Assembly (NCBI GenBank): GCA_012517155.1
Contig: JAAYVN010000077.1
Location: 1-37,987 of the forward strand
Direction of reading: 5' to 3'
Length of the DNA: 37,987 nt
Origin: Ignavibacteriales bacterium
GTDB lineage: Bacteria > Bacteroidota > Ignavibacteria > Ignavibacteriales > Ignavibacteriaceae
Each line of letters begins with the position of its first letter. The first letter of the stretch is position 1. Below the pieces are notes generated by a model. It searched no databases. It was not told where the DNA came from and saw only the letters and a list, made by a program, of their open reading frames with translations. Below are positions 26,250-33,940 of this stretch, one piece after another. The position numbers and the translations under genes are program-made.

Positions 26250-26954
26250 ATGAGACGGAACTTTATTGTTATGTGTGTACTGAGCCTGTTTTTATTTAAC
26301 CAAAACGTTACAGGTCAATCCCTGGGGCTTAATTTATCCTTCGCATTTCCACAGGGAGATTTCAAGGAAAATCTCGACACATTCGGATGGGGAGGAGCGC
26401 TTGAAGGGCTTTTACCGCTTCATCCGGTAGTATCAGCCGGGTTAAATGTGGGTTTTTATAACTACGGCAATGAGACAAGAAATGAACCATGGAGCATGAC
26501 GATTCCGGATGTTACATTAGAAGTTACCCGTTCGAACAATATAGCAAACTTCCATTTATTCCTGAGGCTTGCCCCGCCAAACATGACCTTCAAACCTTAT
26601 CTGGATTTGCTTGCCGGCGGGTCATATTTATATACAGAAACATCAGTTTATTCTGAAAAGGGAGTATATCAGAACAATGAAGAAATAGCCTCAACGAACA
26701 CAATAGACGATTTTGCCTGGAGTTACGGGGTGGGAGCGGGCTTCATGTTCAAAGTTATGGATCTGCCAAGTCAGCAGGAAGGAATGGATGCCGAGTTATA
26801 TATTGATCTAAAGGCAAGGCATCTGTGGGGGACAGAGGCTGCGTATCTGAGAGAGGGAGATGTGACAATTGCCAATGGTAAAGTCTATTTCAAGCCACGA
26901 GAATCCAAAACAGACCTCCTCACTATCCATCTGGGAGCTGTTGTGCTCTTCTGA
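26250..26954 (+). CDS. Outer membrane beta-barrel protein
   Basis: 234 residues with a signal peptide (FIVMCVLSLFLFNQNVTGQ). The mature part alternates in the way of an 8- to 10-stranded barrel (GLNLSFAFPQGDF, AGLNVGFYNYGNE, FHLFLRLAPPN, SYGVGAGFMFKV, ELYIDLKARHLWG) and ends in an aromatic residue, LGAVVLF, as recognised by the Bam machinery. Function unknown; similar to the OmpA-like/porin-family barrels common in Bacteroidota. It has 81 bases of upstream spacer and its own strong terminator, so it may be a separate transcript. Confidence 0.8.
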   Translation: MRRNFIVMCVLSLFLFNQNVTGQSLGLNLSFAFPQGDFKENLDTFGWGGALEGLLPLHPVVSAGLNVGFYNYGNETRNEPWSMTIPDVTLEVTRSNNIANFHLFLRLAPPNMTFKPYLDLLAGGSYLYTETSVYSEKGVYQNNEEIASTNTIDDFAWSYGVGAGFMFKVMDLPSQQEGMDAELYIDLKARHLWGTEAAYLREGDVTIANGKVYFKPRESKTDLLTIHLGAVVLF

Positions 26955-26974
26955 GAATTAAAAAAACAGGAAAT

Positions 26975-27006
26975 AAAAAAGCCCTTTCAGAGAAAGGGCT
27001 TTTTTT
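26975..27006. terminator. Bidirectional intrinsic terminator
   Basis: AAAAAAGCCCTTTC, loop AGA, GAAAGGGCTTTTTTT: an 8-bp GC-containing stem flanked by A-run and T-run. It serves the plus-strand barrel gene and the minus-strand YebC gene that converge here. Confidence 0.95.
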
Positions 27007-27020
27007 ATTAAAGTGTAAGT

Positions 27021-27740
27021 TTATTCGGTTTGCGCCACATTGTGGTAAACACCCTGAACATCCTCATCATCTTCGAGTGCGTCAATTAGTTTAGTCACCT
27101 CTTCAGACTGTTCGGGGGATAATTCCTTGAAGTTATTGGGGACCCATTGAAACTCCGAGCTAACAACCTCGAGATTATTTTCCTCGAGAGCTTTCTGCAT
27201 ACTGCCGAAATCCTCAAACATTGTATAAATATAAATTGATTCATCATCGTACAGAAGTTCATTAAGACCGAAGTCAATCAGTTCAAGTTCAAACTCGTCA
27301 ATATCGGAAACGGCAGCCCGGTTAATTTTAATTAGTGCCTTGTGTTCAAACATAAAGGAGATACTTCCGTTACTTCCGAGATTCCCCTCAAATTTTCTAA
27401 AAAGATGGCGTACGTTTGCCACAGTCCTGGTGGGGTTATCGGTTGCACATTCTACCATTATAGCAACAGCATGAGGACCATAACCCTCGTACACAATTTC
27501 AGAATAACCGGTTGTATCCTTGCTGGAAGCGCGTTTAATTGCAGCTTCGACCCTGTCCTTGGGCATATTCACACTTTTAGCGTTCTGTAGAGCAATGCGA
27601 AGACGTGCATTCCCTTTGGGATCGGGACCACCGGCTTTCACGGCTATTTCTATTTCTTTTCTTACGCGGTTGAATGCCTGCGACATTTTAGCGAAGCGCG
27701 CAAACATTTTATGTTTTCTTTTTTCGAATATTCGTCCCAT
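27021..27740 (-). CDS. YebC/PmpR family protein
   Basis: 239 residues, full length. N-terminal FARFAKMSQAFNRVRKEIEI, then GGPDPKGNARLRIALQNAKS, NMPKDRVEAAIKRA, YEGYGPHAVAIMVECATDN and NVRHLFRKFEGNLGSNGSIS are the conserved YebC blocks. Known: some members act as transcription regulators and others assist translation at the ribosome (for example relieving stalling at proline-rich sites); sequence does not decide between them. It ends close to the shared bidirectional terminator. Confidence 0.95.
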   Translation of the reverse strand: MGRIFEKRKHKMFARFAKMSQAFNRVRKEIEIAVKAGGPDPKGNARLRIALQNAKSVNMPKDRVEAAIKRASSKDTTGYSEIVYEGYGPHAVAIMVECATDNPTRTVANVRHLFRKFEGNLGSNGSISFMFEHKALIKINRAAVSDIDEFELELIDFGLNELLYDDESIYIYTMFEDFGSMQKALEENNLEVVSSEFQWVPNNFKELSPEQSEEVTKLIDALEDDEDVQGVYHNVAQTE

Positions 27741-27839
27741 ATAACCTTACATAGATTTGTAAAAATTGTAATTAAGAAAGAAAAAACGAAATCTTTCCTT
27801 ATTATTTTATTAAGTTTTTGCGGAGCATAAAAGATACTT

Positions 27840-28115
27840 TCATACCGGAATTGCCTCGCTTAAAACAAATTTGCTAATACGGGATTTCAAAGAACTTTTC
27901 ATTACCAAGTCAACTTTGATTCCCAGAGTGTCGGAGAGATAATACTTTAATGATAAGAATTTAATCAATCCGGGAACCTTTGAAAAAGTCACCAGCAAGT
28001 CCAAATCGCTATTCTCGTTCTGTTCGTTCCTGACTAAGGAGCCAAGGACTTCCAGAGACTTTACAGAATAAACTTTCGAAAGATAGGGCATCATTCCCTT
28101 AATTTCAGTAAGCAA
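27840..28115 (-). CDS. MNT-type nucleotidyltransferase domain protein
   Basis: 91 residues from a TTG at 28115; the frame can extend only nine codons further and holds no ATG, so a rare start is needed. Seen: the nucleotidyltransferase motif VLGSLVRNEQNENSDLDLLV (G25, S26, D37, D39) and third acidic residue in KVDLV (D69). Small proteins of this kind usually pair with a HEPN protein as MntA antitoxin (an AMP-transferase acting on the HEPN toxin). No HEPN gene is next to it here: YebC lies 100 bases downstream, a coiled-coil protein upstream. It is an orphan or a relic of such a module. Confidence 0.75.
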   Translation of the reverse strand: MLTEIKGMMPYLSKVYSVKSLEVLGSLVRNEQNENSDLDLLVTFSKVPGLIKFLSLKYYLSDTLGIKVDLVMKSSLKSRISKFVLSEAIPV

Positions 28116-28203
28116 TATATCAAGTTTTTTTTGTATAAGAAATTATGACAGACTAAAAATTAAAATCAAACCGTAATGGAATATATCTCCGGAACCGCTC
28201 AAT

Positions 28204-28458
28204 TTAAGCGGGGGGGTTCCAGGTTTCGAGGAGCAATTGTTTTTCCTCAGCGATGCTGTTTTTAACTTCCTGAATCCTGAAAACGGTTCTGTTAAGCATG
28301 GTATAGAGATTATCCACGTATAATCTGAGTTCTTCAAGTTCATTTCCTTGTGGTTTCAGGTGTATAGCTTCCACCATGTCGGAATATACCGTATCAAGGA
28401 TTTCAATATCTTTATTTAATTTTTTCCCAAGTTCATTAATTGCTTGCGACTTTTCCAT
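28204..28458 (-). CDS. Small coiled-coil hypothetical protein
   Basis: 84 residues from the ATG at 28458, chosen because CGGAGA lies seven bases upstream; a longer in-frame version from 28554 would begin upstream of the promoter described at 28501-28531. The protein is acidic and helical (QAINELGKKLNKDIEILDTV, NELEELRLYVDNLYTMLN) and has no known domain. It stands alone under a near-perfect promoter. A GGAACC/GGTTCC hairpin overlaps its stop codon (28191-28220) but lacks a T-run. Function unknown. Confidence 0.65.
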   Translation of the reverse strand: MEKSQAINELGKKLNKDIEILDTVYSDMVEAIHLKPQGNELEELRLYVDNLYTMLNRTVFRIQEVKNSIAEEKQLLLETWNPPA

Positions 28459-28500
28459 AAAATATCTCCGTTTGGTTGTATAATCGATTTTTTCCGGACT

Positions 28501-28531
28501 CAAATATAAATTAAAAAGGGAAAATAACAAA
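28501..28531 (-). promoter_or_regulatory. Perfect Bacteroidota-type promoter (TTTG-N19-TATATTTG)
   Basis: On the minus strand TTTG (28531-28528), exactly 19 bases, then TATATTTG (28508-28501), identical to the consensus TTTG-N19-TAnnTTTG used by the primary sigma factor of Bacteroidota. Transcription would start near 28494, giving a leader of about 36 bases with a Shine-Dalgarno-like CGGAGA. Confidence 0.75.
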
Positions 28532-28629
28532 TTGCAAATTTGAGATTTATGCAAGTTTTGTTATTTTAACAGAATTAATAGAAATTTTTAATAGCAAAAG
28601 GATTGAAAACGCTAGCCGGGAAAAAATCG

Positions 28630-29397
28630 ATGACGGAAATAAGGCTGATTGAGTTCTTCACGAATGTGGGAGGGCTGATGCAATTCAGTTTGCGGTTTTT
28701 TAAATACTGCTTTCTGCCTCCGTATGAATTCAGCGAGATTAAGAAACACATGGACGAACTTGGGGTGAAAACCCTGCCGATCGTAAGTGTGACCGGAATA
28801 ATAATCGGATTAGTATTAACCCTTCAAAGTCAGCCAATACTTGCGCGTTTCGGGGCGGAGGGATTTCTTCCCTTCATGGTTTCGATTTCCGTAGTCAGGG
28901 AATTGGGACCGGTAATTACAGCATTAATATTTGCGGGGCGGGTAAGTTCAGGAATAGGTGCGGAGCTTGGTTCAATGCGGGTTACCGAACAGATAGACGC
29001 CATGGAAGTCTCTGCAATTGATCCGTTCAAATACCTGGTAGTAACAAGAGTAATTGCCACCACTTTAATACTTCCGCTGTTGGTAATGTACGTAAACTTT
29101 CTGGCGATTGTGGGATGTTACGTAGCTATACTGCTTGTTAACGATATAACTTTACAGCTATATATTAATCAGGTAATAGAAGCGGTTAAATTCGGTGATC
29201 TTATACCGGGAATTTCGAAAACACTTGTATTTGGTTTTATTGTGGGGATAGTTGGTGCGTACAAAGGATACACAGCCGATAAAGGAACAGAGGGGGTAGG
29301 GAAAGCGAGCACTACTTCTGTCGTAATTGCATCCCTGCTGATTTTAATATTTGACATGATTTTAGTAAAAGTCTCGTTGTGGTTATGGCCGATGTAA
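28630..29397 (+). CDS. mlaE: MlaE family ABC transporter permease
   Basis: 255 residues from the ATG at 28630; a TTG at 28603 would add nine residues but its AAAGGA would touch the start codon. Seen: VTGIIIGLVLTLQSQPIL, VVRELGPVITALIFAGRVSSGIGAELGSMRV (the conserved MlaE core), TEQIDAMEVSAIDP and the late GIVGAYKGYTADKGTEGVGK. Known: inner-membrane permease of the Mla/MCE system moving phospholipids between inner and outer membrane. First of three coupled genes mlaE-F-D; the next gene overlaps its end by 13 bases. Confidence 0.92.
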   Translation: MTEIRLIEFFTNVGGLMQFSLRFFKYCFLPPYEFSEIKKHMDELGVKTLPIVSVTGIIIGLVLTLQSQPILARFGAEGFLPFMVSISVVRELGPVITALIFAGRVSSGIGAELGSMRVTEQIDAMEVSAIDPFKYLVVTRVIATTLILPLLVMYVNFLAIVGCYVAILLVNDITLQLYINQVIEAVKFGDLIPGISKTLVFGFIVGIVGAYKGYTADKGTEGVGKASTTSVVIASLLILIFDMILVKVSLWLWPM

Positions 29398-30146
29398 AAG
29401 TTGTTGAAGTAATAAACCTGTCTAAATCATTTGGAGATTTCACAGTGCTGGACAACATCTCTCTTACAGTGATGAAGGGGGAGAATCTGGTGATATTCGG
29501 CAGAAGCGGAACCGGGAAGAGTGTTTTATTAAAATGCATGGTTGGGCTGCTGATACCCGACAACGGAGATATCTTTATACTAGGGGAAGAAGTAAGAAAA
29601 TTAAAGATAAAAGGATTAAACGAACTACGCAAAAACATCGGTTTTTTATTTCAGAGTGCGGCGTTATATGATTCAATGAGCGTGAGGGAGAATCTTGCAT
29701 TTCCGCTGATAAGGAATTTCAAATTCAGCAAAGAGGAAGTAGAAGAAAAAGTAGTCCGGGCACTCGAAAACGTGACGCTGCTTGACTCAATAGACAAAAT
29801 GCCTTCGGAATTGTCCGGGGGTATGAGAAAGAGGATAGGTTTGGCGAGGTCAATAATTACGGAGCCGGCGCTTATGCTGTATGATGAGCCAACCACAGGA
29901 CTTGATCCGATAACGACCAAAGAGATAAGTTATTTAATCAGGGATTTGCAGGAAAAGCTGGACATGACCTCGATGGTTGTAACGCACGATTTACTTTGTG
30001 CACAAATAATTTCAGATAAGGCAATCGTCTTAAAGGACGGAGGATTAAAGTATAAAGGAAAGCTGGATGAACTTACGAAATCATCCGATCCTTTCCTTAA
30101 AGATTTTTTCAGTTTTGAAAAGAACGAGGAAACCCCGGGAGTTTAG
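29385..30146 (+). CDS. mlaF: MlaF family ABC transporter ATP-binding protein
   Basis: 253 residues from the ATG at 29385 (a non-ATG start two codons earlier is possible). Walker A FGRSGTGKSVLLK, Q-loop FLFQSAALYDSMSV, signature LSGGMRKRIGLARS and Walker B ALMLYDEPTTGLDP are complete; LSGGMRKR and FQSAALYDS are typical of the MlaF subgroup. It supplies energy for the MlaE permease. Overlaps mlaE by 13 bases and is followed by mlaD after one base. Confidence 0.93.
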   Translation: MADVKVVEVINLSKSFGDFTVLDNISLTVMKGENLVIFGRSGTGKSVLLKCMVGLLIPDNGDIFILGEEVRKLKIKGLNELRKNIGFLFQSAALYDSMSVRENLAFPLIRNFKFSKEEVEEKVVRALENVTLLDSIDKMPSELSGGMRKRIGLARSIITEPALMLYDEPTTGLDPITTKEISYLIRDLQEKLDMTSMVVTHDLLCAQIISDKAIVLKDGGLKYKGKLDELTKSSDPFLKDFFSFEKNEETPGV

Positions 30147-30147
30147 A

Positions 30148-31185
30148 ATGGAAAAAAAGATGTCAACAGTAAGACTCGGAATATTCATATTTTTAGGAGC
30201 GGTGTTGCTTATAGGGTCGATTATGTTAATTGGCAACAAGGAGTCGATGTTCACGCCGACCTTTGATGTTTACACATATTTTGAGAACATAGAAGGACTA
30301 AGAAGCGGGGCGGCAGTGCGGTTAAGCGGAATAAGTGTGGGGAGCATCAGCGACATCCGGATTGATCCGAATTCCAAGGGAAAAGTCATAATCAAAATGA
30401 GGCTAAACAGCGACATCCAGAAATTTATAAAAACCGATTCAAAGGCATCAATCGAGACAGAGGGACTGGTTGGCAATAAGGTGGTTGTGATAAGAGTAGG
30501 TAGTGCAGGGGCACAACAAGTAAGTGATGGCGGATTCATTCAATCCATTGAGCCGCTGGGATTTGCGGCGATTATTGCCGAGACTCAGGGGATAATGGAA
30601 TATACAAAAGAGATGACCCGCAACCTTTCGGAAATAGTAGCCAAGGTGAATGAGGGGGAAGGATCGATAGGAAAATTAATAAACCGGGATGATCTTTATC
30701 AGAATACAAACCGGCTGATAATAACCGCCGACAAGAGTCTTCAGGCAATTTCATACAAACTGGACACACTGACATATATAATCAACACCATGGGGAGCTC
30801 TGCACAATCGATACTTGTCACGGCGGACAGTGTGGTTGCGAGGGTAGATAACCTGTTAGCCAGGATGCAGGGGGGAGAGGGGCTTATTGGTTCGCTAATG
30901 GCGGACAGCAGCAAGATAAACAAGCAGGTTGCCGAAGTTTTCCACAACATAATCAAGATAACCGAAGAGACAAAAGCGGGAGCCGAAAAGTTTGCGGAGA
31001 ATATGGAAGCGCTCAAGAGGAACTGGCTCTTCAAATCTTATTTCGAGGAACGGGGCTATTATGATAAAACCGATTACGAGCAGAAACTCGAAAACTACAT
31101 TGAGCAGATAAACACACGCCTCTTCCGACTCGATGAAAAAATCAACGAGTTAAAAGCTCTAGAGAAAAAAGTTCAGAGCAAATAA
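30148..31185 (+). CDS. mlaD: MCE domain substrate-binding protein, MlaD-like
   Basis: 345 residues from the ATG at 30148, preceded by GGGAG; a longer in-frame version would run back into mlaF. One N-terminal membrane helix (LGIFIFLGAVLLIGSIMLIG) is followed by the MCE domain at about 35-115 (YFENIEGLRSGAAVRLSGIS, VGSISDIRID, ETEGLVGNKVV). The long C-terminal part is helical, ending in a coiled coil (NTRLFRLDEKINELKALEKK). It forms the periplasmic lipid-binding ring of the Mla system. MlaB and MlaC are not present in this window. Confidence 0.92.
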   Translation: MEKKMSTVRLGIFIFLGAVLLIGSIMLIGNKESMFTPTFDVYTYFENIEGLRSGAAVRLSGISVGSISDIRIDPNSKGKVIIKMRLNSDIQKFIKTDSKASIETEGLVGNKVVVIRVGSAGAQQVSDGGFIQSIEPLGFAAIIAETQGIMEYTKEMTRNLSEIVAKVNEGEGSIGKLINRDDLYQNTNRLIITADKSLQAISYKLDTLTYIINTMGSSAQSILVTADSVVARVDNLLARMQGGEGLIGSLMADSSKINKQVAEVFHNIIKITEETKAGAEKFAENMEALKRNWLFKSYFEERGYYDKTDYEQKLENYIEQINTRLFRLDEKINELKALEKKVQSK

Positions 31186-31193
31186 AGTAAAGT

Positions 31194-33770
31194 TTATTTA
31201 AGCAGGACCATTTTTCCCGAAGCGGTGTGACCTCCTGCGTTAATCTGATACAGGTATGTGCCGGTTGAAACCGGAACGCCATTCATATCTTTACCTTCCC
31301 AGCGGGTAAGATAATTCCCAGCGGGGAGTTCTTTATTTATCAACTCCGCAATAAATTCACCCCTTATTCCAAATATCTTTAAGGTAACCCTTGAGCCGGT
31401 AAGCGATTCGGGAATGGTGAAGTTTATCAGCGTTGAGGGATTAAAGGGGTTAGGATAATTATTTGAAACAATCAGATTTTTGTTAAGCGGGAGTTGGGTT
31501 AAAGCGTCCTCCACCGAAGTTAGAAGATTATTTCCTGACGGTTTAATATTTCCATTAGCATCGGCAAGGTAGAGATTTGTGAAAGAGGGGCGGGTAGAAT
31601 TTGCATAATAAGTAGCTACCCACTCTTCATCCGTCAGGCGGAGAAAATCAGTGGTAGTGAATTCATGATAACTGTGAACCGGTCCGATAAAAGCGACCCA
31701 CTGGTCATTTTGCCGGGCGACCCAAACCCCAAGATTCACCATTCCGGTTCCGGCATGTTTAACCCAGCCGACCCAGTTTCCGGCTGCATCCGTCGGGGCG
31801 GTATGAACATCCGCGACAATCAACTCCTCTTTTTTCAGTCCATCGTCCCCCTGTGGATCAAGGAAAAAGAGCTTAGGATACCAACCGCCGTAAGGAGGAT
31901 CGCCGCTGCCGGTTGTCTGGTTATAGATCATCTTTTTCAGGAAGTCCCGTTCAGTTGTTGTCAGGTTAGTGCCGGCAAGTTCCTTTTCGGAAATCATTCT
32001 GAGAGTATCCATTGTGGCAGAAAAAGCGTTAAAGTAGTCGATTACCTGAGTAACAAACCAGGGTTGGAATAAAGTCAGTGACTGGAATTTCTGTACTGCT
32101 TTTATCCCAAGCAGTTTAAGGTTAGCAAAGAATTCGGGGAAGGGTTCCACATAACTATGCGGATAGGAACAGATTGTACCTGCGGAGTAAGATTGTTTAG
32201 CATAAAGAAGATTATCGTGCCTGAGTTGTGCCCAGGAGAAAAGCTGGGTATTCATTTTTTCCTGCCAGAAAGCGGCAGTTTGCATGAAGAGAGGAAGGTC
32301 CGACCTATTAGCAGGGGGATTAAGTTTCCTGAGGCTATTTAACCAGAGGTTATAGATAGTTCCCTCCCAGAAAGAATTATCGTAAGAGTCGACAAGGTAT
32401 CTGAGACCCGCAAGATTGGGGGAGTAAAAATACTGATCCAGTTCCGGCTGAAGCAGTTGGGCGGCTGCATCATTACCAAGTCCAAAAAGAATATCGAGGG
32501 AGTTAGGCAACATTCTTTTAATCCTGTTGCCGTCGTGAATAATTTTGTCATAAACGACGTGGGCAAAAATATAAGAATCAATAACAAACCTTTGACCGAA
32601 AAGGAGGAAAGCCGAAGCGGGAACAACAGAATCGGCGTCAGTGCTGACCAGTATCTGACTTAAAATTTTCTGATAAGCGAAGTCATTTGTCAAGAGAGAA
32701 TCCCGGAAGCGGAAATAGACAAGCGAGTCGAGAATATCGCTTGCGAGGGTGATTTGTGCCGCATTTTTAAGATAGTCTATATTCTGAAAATTAACATTAT
32801 CGGACTCTCCGACAAAGAACCTCAGGACCTCCTCAATTTCGTCATAAGCCGGAAAAGCATTAGCAAGATCCATAGCCTCACGCAAAAGGAGCACAGTAAC
32901 AGTCTGTCTTTGGAGGTCGCTAGTATTAGGCATCGGGCAGGGGTAGCCCATAGCGCGAGGGGCGGTGAGATAGAGTTCAATTCTACCCAGCCACATCATA
33001 GCCCGGAAGTATTTAGCGAGCTGAGGGTACTGGGGGTCGGTGTAATGAGATCTGGGGGTGAACTGACTAAAATCAATAACCCTGCAGGTTGAGTCGGAGA
33101 AGAGAGTATAAGTTGACATCTGCTGAGCCATAACAAGGGCGATGAGTTCATTAACTGTGGCTGAATTTGCGGGGTATGCGGGATTAACAGACTCGCCGAG
33201 CAATTTAAGGGGGACAGTCAGAAAGACGTCAAGATCCATCAAGGATTTATTCATTCCGGGAGTTGCGGCATATTTCGTGATTAAATCGGGAATTTTGTTT
33301 TTAAGATTATACAAAACCGATTTAACCTGATCAATCAGAAATCCGATCTCAGCGTTCTTAAGAATCCGGTCGTAAGAAAAATGTAGGGGATGCAAAATTG
33401 CGTCGGTTGAGACAAACACAGGGAGGTCCTTGTTATAGATCTCCAGGAAAGAATGACCGAAACTTTGTCTTGTAAGCCGTTCAGAGACCATAAAACCGTG
33501 ATTACAGATCAACTCAATTTCAGGGGGGGTGAGGGAGAAATCAGTGGTTATCTGGTTATTAAAGAGGGCGGAATCCCACGGGGCGAAAACTTTACTTGCG
33601 AAGGCGCCGGCATTGTGCATTTGCAACAACTGGGGAGTTGTCAGGTTCTGGTTTGCGGCGAGGAATTGTCTGTATTGCTGAACATTAAAATTCGACTGCG
33701 GAAGGATAACTTCCGCAAAAATCAGAAGCAGGGAAAGTGAGAAAAACGATGTTAGAAATCTGTTCATCAT
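31194..33770 (-). CDS. DUF3160 domain protein with T9SS sorting domain
   Basis: 858 residues (or one fewer, since the gene begins ATGATG after GAGAGG). Signal peptide LTSFFSLSLLLIFAEVILPQ. The body matches DUF3160: GHSFLEIYNKDLPVFVSTDA, ILHPLHFSYDRIL, a long helical section, VEPFPEFFANLKLLGIKA, and VADVHTAPTDAAGNWVGWVK. It ends in a T9SS type A domain (NNYPNPFNPSTLINF to ASGKMVLLK). So it is a large surface or secreted protein; no catalytic role is established for DUF3160. Its coding strand is C-rich, like the genes at the far left. Confidence 0.9.
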   Translation of the reverse strand: MMNRFLTSFFSLSLLLIFAEVILPQSNFNVQQYRQFLAANQNLTTPQLLQMHNAGAFASKVFAPWDSALFNNQITTDFSLTPPEIELICNHGFMVSERLTRQSFGHSFLEIYNKDLPVFVSTDAILHPLHFSYDRILKNAEIGFLIDQVKSVLYNLKNKIPDLITKYAATPGMNKSLMDLDVFLTVPLKLLGESVNPAYPANSATVNELIALVMAQQMSTYTLFSDSTCRVIDFSQFTPRSHYTDPQYPQLAKYFRAMMWLGRIELYLTAPRAMGYPCPMPNTSDLQRQTVTVLLLREAMDLANAFPAYDEIEEVLRFFVGESDNVNFQNIDYLKNAAQITLASDILDSLVYFRFRDSLLTNDFAYQKILSQILVSTDADSVVPASAFLLFGQRFVIDSYIFAHVVYDKIIHDGNRIKRMLPNSLDILFGLGNDAAAQLLQPELDQYFYSPNLAGLRYLVDSYDNSFWEGTIYNLWLNSLRKLNPPANRSDLPLFMQTAAFWQEKMNTQLFSWAQLRHDNLLYAKQSYSAGTICSYPHSYVEPFPEFFANLKLLGIKAVQKFQSLTLFQPWFVTQVIDYFNAFSATMDTLRMISEKELAGTNLTTTERDFLKKMIYNQTTGSGDPPYGGWYPKLFFLDPQGDDGLKKEELIVADVHTAPTDAAGNWVGWVKHAGTGMVNLGVWVARQNDQWVAFIGPVHSYHEFTTTDFLRLTDEEWVATYYANSTRPSFTNLYLADANGNIKPSGNNLLTSVEDALTQLPLNKNLIVSNNYPNPFNPSTLINFTIPESLTGSRVTLKIFGIRGEFIAELINKELPAGNYLTRWEGKDMNGVPVSTGTYLYQINAGGHTASGKMVLLK

Positions 33771-33790
33771 AACCTCTCATAAATCGATTA

Positions 33791-33821
33791 TAAATGTACA
33801 ATAAATTCAGAGCAAAATCAA
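33791..33821 (-). promoter_or_regulatory. Possible promoter of the DUF3160 gene (TTG-N20-TACATTTA)
   Basis: On the minus strand TTG (33821-33819), 20 bases, then TACATTTA (33798-33791), 5 of 6 fixed positions of TAnnTTTG. It lies about 20 bases before the start codon region. Spacing is one base longer than ideal. Confidence 0.4.
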
Positions 33822-33940
33822 GGGAGAAGCGGATAATATTTCCGTTTTATTATTCTATCATGAAACATAAGAAAATGAACCCCGGGAAGAGGTTTTGCTT
33901 ATCCGGGGAGTTTGCACGATAGTGAGGCAAATTTGCCTGA

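Noticed and set aside
31182-31201. Shared terminator between mlaD and the DUF3160 gene
   Set aside because: AAATAAA/TTTATTT can pair, but the stem has only A-T pairs and overlaps the coding end of the minus-strand gene.
33920-33940. Terminator at the end of the CotH gene
   Set aside because: AGGCAAATTTGCCT is a perfect 14-base palindrome just past the stop codon, but it is AT-rich in the centre and has no T-run on the minus strand.
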